Shown one piece after another: positions 43,009 to 52,352 of a stretch of 64,000 nucleotides of DNA (position 1 is its first letter; the number at the start of each line of letters is the position of its first letter). The stretch comes from Methylomonas sp. LL1. GTDB taxonomy: Bacteria > Pseudomonadota > Gammaproteobacteria > Methylococcales > Methylomonadaceae. The DNA is taken from assembly GCF_015711015.1 (NCBI RefSeq), contig NZ_CP064653.1:1426001-1490000 (forward strand), written 5' to 3'. The position numbers and the translations under genes are program-made. The notes beneath the pieces are model-generated. The model had not been told where the DNA came from, did not search any database, and was given only the letters and a program-made list of their open reading frames with translations.

Positions 43009-43982
43009 GGCGCTTGCTCCAACATTTTGGACGGAAACGGCAGCATCGGTAATATTTGCTGCACCGTGTCATCGACGATGATTTGCTGTCTGGCCTGCGG
43101 CAGGACATCGCCCAGGGTTTCCAGATAGATACGGGCGCGGGTCACTTCCGGCGCTTTGAGATATTGTTCCAGCACCTGATTGAAGGCTGCGGCATCCCCC
43201 TCGGCTTCGTTGATGCGTTTAAAGCGGTAACCTTCGGCGGCGCGAATGGTTTGATCGGCTTCGCCACGGGCTCGGGGCACGGCTTTGTTGTATTCGCCAT
43301 TGGCGATATTGATGGCGTTTTCCCTATCCTGTTGGGCCCGGTTGACTTCGTTGAATGAGGATTGCACCGGTATCGGTGGATTGACGTTTTTCAGCTGCAC
43401 CTGATTGATGGATACGCCCAGGTTATAGTGCTGGGCCAGTTCCCGCGTCCGGCTCAATACCGTTTCTTCGATCTCTTGCCGGCCGATGGTGATGATTTCA
43501 TCGACTGTGCGGTCGCCGACGACTTCGCGCATCACTGCTTCCGACATATCCCGAAGAGTTTGTCCCGGATCGCGCACATCGAACAAATATTTCTCCGGAT
43601 CGGTAATCCGATACTGGACGATCCATTCCACCAAGGCCGAATTCAAATCGCCGGTGACCATGGACTTTTCCAGCTCGGGATCGCTCCCGACTTGATCGGG
43701 ATTGGAAAAACCGGGGGTGGCGAAACCGAACTCCAGTTTCTGCTGGCGCTGAGTCGGCACCTCGATCACATCGTCGATACCGAACGGTAGTTTGGCATGT
43801 AACCCGGAGGGGACTTTATCGATATATTCGCCAAAGCGTAGCACGATACCTTCCGACTCGGCCGGTATGGTATAGAAACACATATTGATGCCGGTCAGCA
43901 GCACAATGGCCGCCAATAGGGTCAGCGGCGAAACCGGCAGCGAAATCGAAAACCGCTCGAAGAAAGGGTTGGGATCATTCAT
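43005..43982 (-). CDS. hflK: HflK, FtsH protease modulator
   Basis: 325 residues from the ATG at 43982, with GGAGG upstream; a longer reading to 44027 is unlikely. One membrane helix (about 17-38) and an SPFH domain (ESEGIVLRFGEYIDKVPSGLHAKLPF). HflK in E. coli has a Gly-rich N-terminal tail, which is nearly absent here. Partner of HflC. Confidence 0.94.
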   Translation of the reverse strand: MNDPNPFFERFSISLPVSPLTLLAAIVLLTGINMCFYTIPAESEGIVLRFGEYIDKVPSGLHAKLPFGIDDVIEVPTQRQQKLEFGFATPGFSNPDQVGSDPELEKSMVTGDLNSALVEWIVQYRITDPEKYLFDVRDPGQTLRDMSEAVMREVVGDRTVDEIITIGRQEIEETVLSRTRELAQHYNLGVSINQVQLKNVNPPIPVQSSFNEVNRAQQDRENAINIANGEYNKAVPRARGEADQTIRAAEGYRFKRINEAEGDAAAFNQVLEQYLKAPEVTRARIYLETLGDVLPQARQQIIVDDTVQQILPMLPFPSKMLEQAP

Positions 43983-44070
43983 GAACAGCCTCCAGTTCTT
44001 ACAATAGTCGAGGGTAGTGTTTCCCATGCGTCGATACCATGGTGCCGGGATTTCAATCCCTGTATCGCTT

Positions 44071-44104
44071 TCAGTTCAGAGTAGTCTGGGCTACTCTGAA
44101 CTGA
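44071..44104. repeat. Perfect 14-bp inverted repeat
   Basis: TCAGTTCAGAGTAG (44071-44084), six-base loop, CTACTCTGAACTGA (44091-44104). It lies in the 128-bp gap between hflK and the SlyD-like gene, right after that gene's stop on the minus strand. No U-tract follows, so it is not a standard terminator. Confidence 0.7.
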
Positions 44105-44110
44105 GCCGTA

Positions 44111-44587
44111 TTAGTGCTGGCAACCGGCGCCGTGAACATGGCCGTGGGCCAATTCATCGGCACTCGCCGGTCTAACGTCCATCACTTCGACATCGAAAAT
44201 CAAGGTTTCACCGGCCAACGGATGGTTACCGTCCACCGTCACATCATCGCCGTTGATTTCGGTAATCGTGATAATGCCTGAGCCGTGACTGACATCGGCA
44301 TGAAATTGCATACCGATTTCCAGATCCATGCCGTCGAACATACGTTTGGATACCACTTGCACCATGTCGGGCGATAATTCGCCGTATGCCTGATCCGGAG
44401 CGATCGTAACGTTGAATTTGTCGCCCACCGACTTTCCGGTCAATGCATGTTCCAGACCGGGGATAATGTTGCCGGCACCATGCAAATACAATAACGGTTC
44501 TTCGCCGCGCGAGCTGTCCAGTTGCTCGCCGCTATCGTTGGTTAAGGTATAATGAATTGAAACAGCTGTTTTATCAGTGATTTGCAT
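44111..44587 (-). CDS. SlyD-like FKBP peptidyl-prolyl isomerase
   Basis: 158 residues. FKBP halves flank an inserted chaperone (IF) domain: AVSIHYTLTNDSGEQLDSS, GNIIPGLEHALTGKSVGDK, AYGELSPDMVQVVSKRMF and GNHPLAGETLIFDVEV. The C-terminus is short and His-rich (HGHVHGAGCQH), a weak form of the metal-binding tail of SlyD. It assists folding and perhaps nickel supply. Divergent from greB. Confidence 0.92.
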   Translation of the reverse strand: MQITDKTAVSIHYTLTNDSGEQLDSSRGEEPLLYLHGAGNIIPGLEHALTGKSVGDKFNVTIAPDQAYGELSPDMVQVVSKRMFDGMDLEIGMQFHADVSHGSGIITITEINGDDVTVDGNHPLAGETLIFDVEVMDVRPASADELAHGHVHGAGCQH

Positions 44588-44641
44588 AATTGCCTTGTTA
44601 CTTGGATTAAATTGCCATTATAACCTTTTCCCAGAAAACAC

Positions 44642-45133
44642 ATGTCACGTTGGAGACCTCCCCGCCCCAAATCGTCGCCGTATATCACGGCGGAGGGCTA
44701 TAAAACCCTGGAACTGGAGTTGAAGCAACTCTGGGACAGACGAAAACACGTCACCGTCGCCCTGTCCGCCGCGGCGGCGGAAGGCGATCGCTCGGAAAAC
44801 GCCGAGTATATTTACCGGAAAAAAGAACTGCGCGAAATCGACCGCCGTATCCATTATCTGCAAAAACGCCTGCCGTCGTTAACCGTGGTATCCGAAAAGC
44901 CCGGCAACCGAAAGCAAGTGTTTTTCGGCGCCTGGGTCACTCTGGAAACCATGGACGGCGAAGAAGTGACCTATCGCATCGTCGGCGCCGACGAAATCGA
45001 CACCAGCGGCGGCCTGATCAGTCTGGATTCACCCTTGGCCGCAGCCTTGCTGAAAAAGAACCTGGATGACGAAGTCGTCTTCCATCAAGGCGAGCAGCAA
45101 AACCGCTACACTATCGTGGCGATAAAATACTGA
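44642..45133 (+). CDS. greB: Transcript cleavage factor GreB
   Basis: 163 residues: N-terminal coiled coil (about 15-80) with the acidic tip SAAAAEGDRSENAEY that enters the RNA polymerase secondary channel, and a C-terminal FKBP-like domain. The GRPPRPKSSPYIT-like start fits GreB rather than GreA. Helps restart backtracked polymerase. The stop overlaps the start of the next small gene. Confidence 0.93.
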   Translation: MSRWRPPRPKSSPYITAEGYKTLELELKQLWDRRKHVTVALSAAAAEGDRSENAEYIYRKKELREIDRRIHYLQKRLPSLTVVSEKPGNRKQVFFGAWVTLETMDGEEVTYRIVGADEIDTSGGLISLDSPLAAALLKKNLDDEVVFHQGEQQNRYTIVAIKY

Positions 45134-45303
45134 TGCGCCAACCTTCTTTATTTTGGCGCCTGAAATGGCTTTTGGTCCTGCTGACCTTGATGGTACTGGA
45201 TTTCACGCCCATCCCCTTTTCGGCCGGCGTCTGCCTTTATGTGTTTCTGTTTCGCCCGCTCTGGTTCAAAACCTTTATCGAGCGGCTCTATGCATCGAAA
45301 TAG
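45133..45303 (+). CDS. Small membrane protein
   Basis: 56 residues by my translation: MRQPSLFWRLKWLLVLLTL at the start, then TPIPFSAGVCLYVFLFRPLWF. Two hydrophobic helices are joined by a DFTPIPFS turn. Its ATG overlaps the greB stop (TGATG), so translational coupling is likely. No family is recognised. The next gene starts eight bases later. Confidence 0.6.
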   Translation: MRQPSLFWRLKWLLVLLTLMVLDFTPIPFSAGVCLYVFLFRPLWFKTFIERLYASK

Positions 45304-45310
45304 ATGAGCC

Positions 45311-45727
45311 ATGCTCCGGTACCTGTTCGTTTATGGCACCCTGCGTAAAACCCAAGATGGCCGGCTACATCCTTATTTAAAAAAGCGCGCGGTCTTCATC
45401 GATCATGCCAGCCTGCCGGGCAAACTGTATCAAATAGGCTGCTATCCCGGCGCGGTGCCGGAACCCGCGGCCAGCGGTTTCCGGGTTCATGGCGAAGTCT
45501 ACCGTCTGCTTGATCCGGCGCGGCTCTTGCCCATCTTGGATGAATATGAAGAATGCACCGGCCATTTCCCGCAACCTCACGAATACCGGCGCGTCTCGGC
45601 AAGCGTAACCTTGGCCGATGGTTGGCCGCTCAAAGCCTGGGTTTACTGGTTCCGTCACTCGACTGCCGGGCTTCGACAAATCAGCTCGGGCGATTATCTC
45701 GATTACCGAAACAGGAATGAATCATGA
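45311..45727 (+). CDS. Gamma-glutamylcyclotransferase-like (AIG2/GGCT) protein
   Basis: 138 residues with the GGCT fold signature LFVYGTLRK at the N-terminus and the acidic catalytic position in LDEYEECTGHFP. RVHGEVYRLLD is the usual following strand. Family members cyclise gamma-glutamyl amines; the substrate here is unknown. Confidence 0.88.
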   Translation: MLRYLFVYGTLRKTQDGRLHPYLKKRAVFIDHASLPGKLYQIGCYPGAVPEPAASGFRVHGEVYRLLDPARLLPILDEYEECTGHFPQPHEYRRVSASVTLADGWPLKAWVYWFRHSTAGLRQISSGDYLDYRNRNES

Positions 45728-45755
45728 TCGTTTTTTTATCGTACAGCCAGTCACG

Positions 45756-48700
45756 CTAGGTCGTAATATTGCGGATAAACAAATCCTCGAACTGCTCGGC
45801 TGCAATCGGTTTGGAAAACAAATAGCCCTGACCGAAATCGCATCCGGCCAGTTGCAACAATTGTTGCTGAGCCTGGTCTTCCACCCCTTCGGCGATTACT
45901 TGCAAATTTAGCTTATGGGCCATCACCACGATGCCTTCAACCAACGCGCGATGGGTTTCGCTGGAGGTTATTTCGTTGACGAAGGATTTGTCAATTTTCA
46001 GAAAACTAATCGGAAACTTGTTCAGGTAAGACAGCGACGAGTAACCTGTGCCAAAGTCGTCGATCGACACCCGCATCCCGGCCCGGTGTAGGCTCAGCAA
46101 TTTTTCATTCACCTCCGGGTCATTATTTAACAAAATACCCTCGGTAATTTCCAACACCAACCCCTCCTGGCCCAAACCGGATGCCTCGAAATGCCGCAGC
46201 CAGCTGTCAAAATTTTTGCCTCGCATCAGTTGAACCGGCGATAAATTGACTGAATTCACAAAAATCTCGCCGGTTAAATCGCTCCAGCGCCGGCTCCACT
46301 TCAAAGCCTCCATAAATACCCAATTGCCCAATTCATGGATAAAACCGTTGCCCTCGGCAATCGGGATGAAACGGTCGGGACCGATAAATCCAAACAATGG
46401 GTGTTTCCACCTCAGCAAGGCTTCGGCCTTTTTGACCTGCCCGCCGGCTAAATCGAAGATGGGTTGGAAATACACGCCGAATTCGCCCGCCTCCAAACTA
46501 AAGCGCATATCGGCCGCCAAGCGCATATGCAGCATCGCCGCTTCCTGCATCTCGGGTTTGAAATAATGAAAACAACTGCGTCCAGCATGTTTGGCCGCAT
46601 ACATGGCTTGATCGGCTTTTTTCAATAACTCCTCGACACTGTGTCCATCCGCCGGATAAAAAGCAATACCGATACTCGCCGACACATAAGCCTGTTCCTT
46701 GTCCAACTGGAAGGGTTGTTTGATTTGCCCGAGAATGCTATTGGATATCCGTTCGATATGCTCCAATTCGGTATTGGGAACAATGATGGCGAATTCATCG
46801 CCACCCAAACGGGCCAGCGTGTCGGTTTCGCGGACGCAACGGCGCATGCGCGCGGCCGCTTCCAGCAACAACACATCTCCCATTTGATGACCCAGGGTGT
46901 CGTTGACGTCCTTGAAATGATCCAAATCCAGAAACAGTAAAGCCAACTTATAGCTCTGCCGCTGAGCCCGTTTCAGTTCCTGTTCCATATGTTCGGCCAA
47001 CATGCGCCGATTGGGTAAATTAGTCAGCTCGTCGAAATTGGCTTGATGCCAGATCATTTCCTCGGCCTGTTTCTTTTCGCTAATGTCCGCGCCCTGCGAC
47101 ACATGCCGAAAGATCGAACCATCGGCGCGGCGCACGACACTGATGCTGAGCCGTTGCGGAAATACTTCACCATTCTTGCGTCGCGCCCAGGTTTCGCCCT
47201 CCCAAAAACCCTGCTCGCGGATGCTTTGCCAGATCGCCGGGTAAATCCGCTCGTCCTGCCGGTTCGCGCGCAATAAACTGGGATTTTTCCCTATGATTTC
47301 TTCGCTTCGATAACCGGTCAGCCGCGTAAACGCAGGATTGACGGCCAATATCTTATTATTTTCATCGCTGATGATGATGGACTCGCGGCTGTGTTCAAAC
47401 ACCAATCCGGATAATTGTTGCATTTCCTTGAGGTGCTTACGTTCGGCCACATCCTCGTAAATCCCCAAAACCCCCAATAATTCGTTATGCGTATTGAGTA
47501 ACGGCACCTTGGACGCGCGAATCGACAGGAATTCGCCCCCCGGCAACGGCAATCGCTCGTCCACGCCCAATTTAGCGGTTAATGTACTCATCACTTGCTG
47601 GTCGTCATTAACCATGTTACCGGCCTGGTTGGCCCAGGCCAGCTGATCATCATTACGGCCCTTGACCTGCTCCGGTTCCGTCAATCCTGCATCCAACGCA
47701 AACAAGGTGTTACACCCCAGATAGCGGGATTGCCTGTCCTTCCAAAAAATCCGTAACGGCAGGGTTTCCACCACCTGTTGCAATAGATTACGCGACTCTT
47801 CCACCGCCGCCATGGCGTCTTTCTGCTCGCTAATATCAATACCGATACCCATCAGGTAAGTCACGCCGTTAAAAACAATCGGTTTGAACGAAAAGCTATA
47901 TACGGTCAACTGCTGATCGGGCAGGCATAAGGGCTGCTCGAAGGACGCTTCCCCGATTGACAGTGCTTGCTGCAAGTGATTATCGAATTGCTGTCTAAAC
48001 AACAAGGGTATCGCGCAATGGATATGCGAATGTCCCGCGCCTCCCTCATGCTGGTCGATGAACTTTTTCATCCGCGAATTCCGTTTCAGAATCCAGCCTT
48101 GCTCATCCAGCATCACAAAAGCGCCAGGCAAACTATCGACTATCGCATTCAACAGTTGTCGTTCCTGTCCCAAGGCCGTTTCCGTCAGTATTAATTTGTC
48201 GTATTCAGCCAACATCTCATGCTGCCTGATTGTCGCCAGCACAATAACCACCACCGCACTTATCCAGGCTGTTTGAATAACTACTTGAGGCAAGGATTCC
48301 AGGACTTGAGCGGCGATAACGGCAAGGGCGGCCACCACGACAGCGATCAAAGGTAACAAGCGCAGGGCGGCCTCGCAGCGGCGTTCCCAAACAGGGTTTT
48401 TCCAGGGATGGGTATCCAAATGCCCGACAGCAACCCCCAACAGCAAAATACCGACGGAAAACCAGCTATTAAACCAGGCGCCGTCGAAAGTCAGGCCGTC
48501 CAACGCCAGACTGTTCCAGGTCATCCAACACCAACTGGTCGTCATCAAAGCCGCAATAAACGCCAGCATGGGGATGGTGAGGCGCAGACGTAAACTGGGT
48601 ATGGCGATCAGCAGCATCGCTAATGCGCTCAACAAACTGACGGGATAAGCTATCAGCACCAACATCGGCCAAAAGGGCGTATCTCCCAGCCTGGGAAGAT

Positions 48701-49199
48701 AGAGTACCAACACCAATGCCACAACGGCGGAGATTAATAAGGCGCAATTCAGCAAAAATAAGTGTAGCTGTCTTGCCGGCATCTGCTGAGCGACGAGCCG
48801 AAGCAAGCCGATAGCCAGACACGGCCCCAGCCACAAATAGAACATATCCGACAGCGACGGAAAGCGGTCATACCCTAGCAGTTGTTGAATATCCCAAATA
48901 ATCTGTCCAATGGCATAAGCACTGATACCAATGGCGAACCACCAGCGACTCGATTCATGGGCCCGCGCCTCGCGCTCGAAACCTAACCAAGACAAGATCG
49001 CCCCCGCAACCGTGGCGAATGTCCAGTGCAGGTTATCGAAAAACCTCAACCAGATTTCCGAATTGGCCCAACGCGTACCGATGACGCCCAAAATAACGCC
49101 GAGGCAGCCAATCCAAAAGACACTGTTGATTTTTTTGGCGTAACTGAACATCCAGTCTTTGATCTCCTTCCCATGCGCCGGCAGCAACATCACCAGCAA
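45756..49199 (-). CDS. Membrane PAS-GGDEF-EAL c-di-GMP protein
   Basis: 1147 residues. An N-terminal region with about eight to ten helices (1-330) may be a sensor. Three PAS domains follow (about 350-470, 480-600, 615-735; the third with DENNKILAVNPAFTRLTGY). The GGDEF domain is intact (RLGGDEFAII) and so is the EAL domain (AEALLRWKHP, DDFGTGYSSLSYL, then DQAQQQLLQLAGCDFGQGYLFSKP), so both cyclase and phosphodiesterase are possible. Translation may start at the inner Met 17. It likely controls surface or motility behaviour. Convergent with the GGCT gene. Confidence 0.93.
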   Translation of the reverse strand: MLVMLLPAHGKEIKDWMFSYAKKINSVFWIGCLGVILGVIGTRWANSEIWLRFFDNLHWTFATVAGAILSWLGFEREARAHESSRWWFAIGISAYAIGQIIWDIQQLLGYDRFPSLSDMFYLWLGPCLAIGLLRLVAQQMPARQLHLFLLNCALLISAVVALVLVLYLPRLGDTPFWPMLVLIAYPVSLLSALAMLLIAIPSLRLRLTIPMLAFIAALMTTSWCWMTWNSLALDGLTFDGAWFNSWFSVGILLLGVAVGHLDTHPWKNPVWERRCEAALRLLPLIAVVVAALAVIAAQVLESLPQVVIQTAWISAVVVIVLATIRQHEMLAEYDKLILTETALGQERQLLNAIVDSLPGAFVMLDEQGWILKRNSRMKKFIDQHEGGAGHSHIHCAIPLLFRQQFDNHLQQALSIGEASFEQPLCLPDQQLTVYSFSFKPIVFNGVTYLMGIGIDISEQKDAMAAVEESRNLLQQVVETLPLRIFWKDRQSRYLGCNTLFALDAGLTEPEQVKGRNDDQLAWANQAGNMVNDDQQVMSTLTAKLGVDERLPLPGGEFLSIRASKVPLLNTHNELLGVLGIYEDVAERKHLKEMQQLSGLVFEHSRESIIISDENNKILAVNPAFTRLTGYRSEEIIGKNPSLLRANRQDERIYPAIWQSIREQGFWEGETWARRKNGEVFPQRLSISVVRRADGSIFRHVSQGADISEKKQAEEMIWHQANFDELTNLPNRRMLAEHMEQELKRAQRQSYKLALLFLDLDHFKDVNDTLGHQMGDVLLLEAAARMRRCVRETDTLARLGGDEFAIIVPNTELEHIERISNSILGQIKQPFQLDKEQAYVSASIGIAFYPADGHSVEELLKKADQAMYAAKHAGRSCFHYFKPEMQEAAMLHMRLAADMRFSLEAGEFGVYFQPIFDLAGGQVKKAEALLRWKHPLFGFIGPDRFIPIAEGNGFIHELGNWVFMEALKWSRRWSDLTGEIFVNSVNLSPVQLMRGKNFDSWLRHFEASGLGQEGLVLEITEGILLNNDPEVNEKLLSLHRAGMRVSIDDFGTGYSSLSYLNKFPISFLKIDKSFVNEITSSETHRALVEGIVVMAHKLNLQVIAEGVEDQAQQQLLQLAGCDFGQGYLFSKPIAAEQFEDLFIRNITT

Positions 49200-49330
49200 A
49201 ACGACAGCATTTAAGCAAACGACAAAATTCTGGTCCGATTCGGCCGGTTAGGTTTATTGCAAGCGCTGAATAAAGCTCAGCCAGTTTACAAATCGATTGC
49301 CACCCCAACAAAAATAGCTTAAAAATCGGT

Positions 49331-50578
49331 TTAGGTTGGCAAACTAGCCTCAACCAGCTTTACCCAATAGCTTGCGCCCAATGCCAAAATGTCATCGTTA
49401 AAGTCGTAACTGCCATTATGTAAAGTAAAGGGGCCCGCTCCGTGCCCGCTATTTCGGTGCTCTTCGGCACCATTACCGATGAAGCAATAACTGCCCGGCA
49501 ACTTTTGCAGCATAAAGGCAAAATCTTCCGCGCCCATGACCGGCGCTTGTTCCAATACATTAGCCTCGCCTACGATGGCCGCCATCACTTGGCGCGACAA
49601 AGCCACCGGTTGATTATGATTGACGGTGGCCGGATAGCCTTGGGTAAATTCGATATCACAGTCCATTCCATGGGCCAAACAGGTATGTTGGGCAATCTGC
49701 CGCATGCGTTGTTGAATCAACCGCATCAGATCGGCGGAAAAAGTGCGCAGAGTACCCGTCAATTCGCAGTTATCGGCGATGACGTTCTTGGCCTCGCCCA
49801 CATGCACCGTCGTGACCGATAACACGCCCGCGTCCAGCGGATCGGCGCTTCGAGTCAGAATGGTTTGAAACGCCAGGATCATTTGCGCCGCCACCGGCAC
49901 CGGGTCCAAGCCCAAATGAGGTAAAGCCGCATGGCAACCTTTTCCGCGTATCACGATCCGAAACGTATCAAAAGCCGCCATCACCGGCCCCGGACTGACG
50001 GCAAATTTACCCACGTCCAAGCCCGGCCAATTATGCATGCCATAGACCGCCTGCATCGGAAATAACTCAAACAACCCGTCCTTGATCATGGCATCGGCCC
50101 CGCCACCACCCTCTTCGGCCGGCTGGAAAATCAAATACACCGTACCGTCAAACTGCCGATGCTTGGCCAGATATTCGGCCGCCGCCAACAACATGGCGAT
50201 GTGTCCGTCATGACCGCAGGCATGCATTTTTCCAGGGTAGGCCGATGCGTGGGAAAAGCGGTTTTGCTCCTGCATCGGTAATGCATCCATGTCCGCGCGC
50301 AAACCTATCGCCCGACGAGACTGACCGGCATTGATAATGCCCACCACCCCGGTTTTGCCCAATCCGCGATGCACGGTTATACCCCACTCGGCCAACTGTT
50401 GCGCAACTCTTTCGGCGGTCCTGACTTCTTCAAAACATAATTCCGGATGGGCGTGAATATCGCGCCGTAGCGCTCGAATACCCTCTATCCCCGACACGAT
50501 CTCGGCCAATAAATCAGCTTGTTGTAAATCCTGCGCTGTTGAAACTACGGTTTCTTTGTCGACTTTTTCCACTTTCAA
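49331..50578 (-). CDS. M20-family amidohydrolase (hippurate hydrolase-like)
   Basis: 415 residues. Metal-dependent hydrolase of N-acyl amino acids or similar. Metal site residues are seen in MHACGHDGH (about 125) and PAEEGGGGADAM (about 163), plus GRGKGCHAALPH-type dimer-domain His in GKGCHAALPHLG. The C-terminal MGAEDFAFMLQ completes the site. The first 25 residues are a non-family extension, so an inner start is possible. Substrate unknown. Confidence 0.92.
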   Translation of the reverse strand: MKVEKVDKETVVSTAQDLQQADLLAEIVSGIEGIRALRRDIHAHPELCFEEVRTAERVAQQLAEWGITVHRGLGKTGVVGIINAGQSRRAIGLRADMDALPMQEQNRFSHASAYPGKMHACGHDGHIAMLLAAAEYLAKHRQFDGTVYLIFQPAEEGGGGADAMIKDGLFELFPMQAVYGMHNWPGLDVGKFAVSPGPVMAAFDTFRIVIRGKGCHAALPHLGLDPVPVAAQMILAFQTILTRSADPLDAGVLSVTTVHVGEAKNVIADNCELTGTLRTFSADLMRLIQQRMRQIAQHTCLAHGMDCDIEFTQGYPATVNHNQPVALSRQVMAAIVGEANVLEQAPVMGAEDFAFMLQKLPGSYCFIGNGAEEHRNSGHGAGPFTLHNGSYDFNDDILALGASYWVKLVEASLPT

Positions 50579-50770
50579 AGCCCTCTATTCAGAAGTCGAT
50601 AATTTACCATCGATTGCCATCCGTTGTGCGTAAGTCAAAGTATCGGTTGTAGTTTTTGGCGTTTAACCTGCCTGCCCCGAATAGACTCAAAGGCCTTCGG
50701 TGCTTAAAATTGCCTAACAAGATTGCAATAAACGACGATTTGGTTGATAATGAACAGATAATTGCTTGCA

Positions 50771-50858
50771 GGAGAGATGGCCGAGCGGTCGAAGGCGCAC
50801 GCCTGGAAAGTGTGTATACGGCAACGTATCGAGGGTTCGAATCCCTCTTTCTCCGCCA
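50771..50858 (+). tRNA. tRNA-Ser (anticodon GGA)
   Basis: 88-base gene including the encoded CCA. Acceptor stem GGAGAGA pairs with TCTCTCC-type end (...TTTCTCCGCCA). The anticodon loop CTGGAAA has GGA. A long variable arm (GTGTATACGGCAACGTAT) marks class II tRNA-Ser, and the T-arm is GAGGGTTCGAATCCCTC. A terminator follows. Confidence 0.97.
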
Positions 50859-50877
50859 CAAGCATACAAAAAAATTA

Positions 50878-50910
50878 AAACCCGCAAGTCACTGACTTAG
50901 CGGGTTTTTT
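50878..50910 (+). terminator. Rho-independent terminator after tRNA-Ser
   Basis: AAACCCGC (50878-50885) pairs with GCGGGTTT (50900-50907), with the inner AAGT/ACTT extending the stem, and is followed by a T-run. It lies 20 bases after the tRNA. Confidence 0.9.
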
Positions 50911-50919
50911 ATGCATTTT

Positions 50920-51255
50920 TCATGCGCTGATCTGCAATTTGTTGCAATACCGCAAGCCCCGCCTCAATCCGAACCATTCCTGCCGCGCAAGGCCGGTCAA
51001 AGCTTTTACATCACCTAGCCGCTGGACACGAAGAAGCTGATGGGAAATCAGGGCCACATCAAACAAAATCTGTTTGCCTATTTTCAAGGTTTTTCGCCGG
51101 CGGGATGCACTTAGGTGATTTTTGAGAAAGTTTGTACCCATTGCCAATATCAAATATGTGTCGTTCGCTGAACGGCGATCACCCTGCTGTCGTTGGCCAA
51201 TAGCGTCGGCTTGTAACTGCCGCGTAAGTCTTTTGAGTTCTTGCGGCCGCAACAC
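50920..51255 (-). CDS. Doubtful small ORF
   Basis: 111-codon open frame, MLRPQELKRLTRQLQADAIGQ..., basic, no motif, no signal peptide and no clear ribosome site. It lies between a tRNA gene and a terminator, a place where remnants of integrated elements are common. It may be a remnant or not coding. The 450-bp stretch 50911-51363 otherwise holds only the terminator at 51297-51331. Confidence 0.3.
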   Translation of the reverse strand: MLRPQELKRLTRQLQADAIGQRQQGDRRSANDTYLILAMGTNFLKNHLSASRRRKTLKIGKQILFDVALISHQLLRVQRLGDVKALTGLARQEWFGLRRGLRYCNKLQISA

Positions 51256-51296
51256 AGCCTCGGAGAGAGAGGGGATTTTTAACGATTCGCTTTAAT

Positions 51297-51331
51297 ATAA
51301 AAAAGCCGGATCATCCTTCGATGCTCCGGCT
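51297..51331 (-). terminator. Rho-independent terminator of the 51364-52215 gene
   Basis: On the minus strand AGCCGGA (51331-51325), an inner GATG-loop-CATC stem, TCCGGCT (51310-51304) and a T-run. It lies 33 bases after the stop codon. Confidence 0.9.
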
Positions 51332-51363
51332 AGGGTCAGCCAACAAACTGCCATTGGGGCGTA

Positions 51364-52215
51364 TCAAGCCGCCAACGGTTTTTTTCTATTGAACGCCAAT
51401 AAACCCATCATGCCACTCAAGAACAACCAGGCCGAGGTCGGAACCGGAACCGCGGTTAGCTGCAATTTACCGTCCAACTCGAACAATTGACCATTGACAG
51501 CTGAATTACCCATCACGCTATTGTCGCCGCCGATAACCTGGCTGATCACGGGCGTGCTGGTAAATGGGCCTAAAGCGGTGATGGAAAACAACGCGGTACC
51601 GCCATCGATAGTGCTCGGACTGTACACATTAGGATCAACCACGGCCAAAGCGCCGGTAAAACCCAACGACACGGCTTCGAAACCGTAGCCGACATTCATG
51701 TTGACAAACCCAGAACCGCCGGTGATGCCGCCAGTCAAGATGGCATTGCCATCGCTAAAGCCGGTATCGTTGGCGAAACTGAAGTTAGGATTGGAATCGA
51801 ACATCATGCTGGCCGTACCGCTATCGATGGTAAAACCCAACAAACCTCCGATCAACGAGGTGTATGTACCGCTAAACTGGGAAATCACGGTCAATTCAAA
51901 CCCACCGCCAGTACCGGTGGTATTCAACTGCGGCACGCTGATGCCGGTACCGCCCAAAATATGGCTGTTGACCATGGTTTGAATCCAGCCGCTAAAAGTA
52001 TTTCCTACCGCAACACTGCTATCGGGTACGATCAAACCTATGCCGGCGCCGAAATCGTAGGTATCGAACGGTCCGACCAGTGCTTCGTCATTTTGCGCAC
52101 CGGGCGCGGCCAGATAATCGGCGCTACCGATCCAGGGTAGACTGGCAAAAGCGCTTGACGCGGAGGAAAACGTAATGGCGGCCGCGATCAATGTCTGTTT
52201 ATAGAGGCTATTCAT
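51364..52215 (-). CDS. VPLPA-CTERM-type exported protein
   Basis: 283 residues. Signal peptide (MNSLYKQTLIAAAITFSSASSAFA), a beta-rich Gly/Ser/Thr-rich middle and a C-terminal sorting signal: AVPVPTSAWLFL, hydrophobic helix, then NRKKPLAA. This tripartite tail is of the PEP-CTERM/VPLPA class cut by an exosortase, so the mature protein should be surface bound or released into exopolysaccharide. The function of the middle is unknown. Confidence 0.85.
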   Translation of the reverse strand: MNSLYKQTLIAAAITFSSASSAFASLPWIGSADYLAAPGAQNDEALVGPFDTYDFGAGIGLIVPDSSVAVGNTFSGWIQTMVNSHILGGTGISVPQLNTTGTGGGFELTVISQFSGTYTSLIGGLLGFTIDSGTASMMFDSNPNFSFANDTGFSDGNAILTGGITGGSGFVNMNVGYGFEAVSLGFTGALAVVDPNVYSPSTIDGGTALFSITALGPFTSTPVISQVIGGDNSVMGNSAVNGQLFELDGKLQLTAVPVPTSAWLFLSGMMGLLAFNRKKPLAA

Positions 52216-52352
52216 GCTTTTCCTTCTCCATTTTGATCTGTTTCCCTGGCTCGGCCCTGTAAATCGTTGCCTACACTATGTGGAAACAGCGGGTTGATCA
52301 TAGGGGTTGCGGCCGTCCCTGGCCGCGATGATTTCACAATCAGCGATTGCGA

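Noticed and set aside
42046-43982. hflKC as part of the nif system
   Set aside because: The genes are convergent with nifA, lack a sigma-54 promoter and are ordinary housekeeping genes.
50604-50895. Two short frames over tRNA-Ser
   Set aside because: Both run through the tRNA gene on opposite strands and have no coding features.
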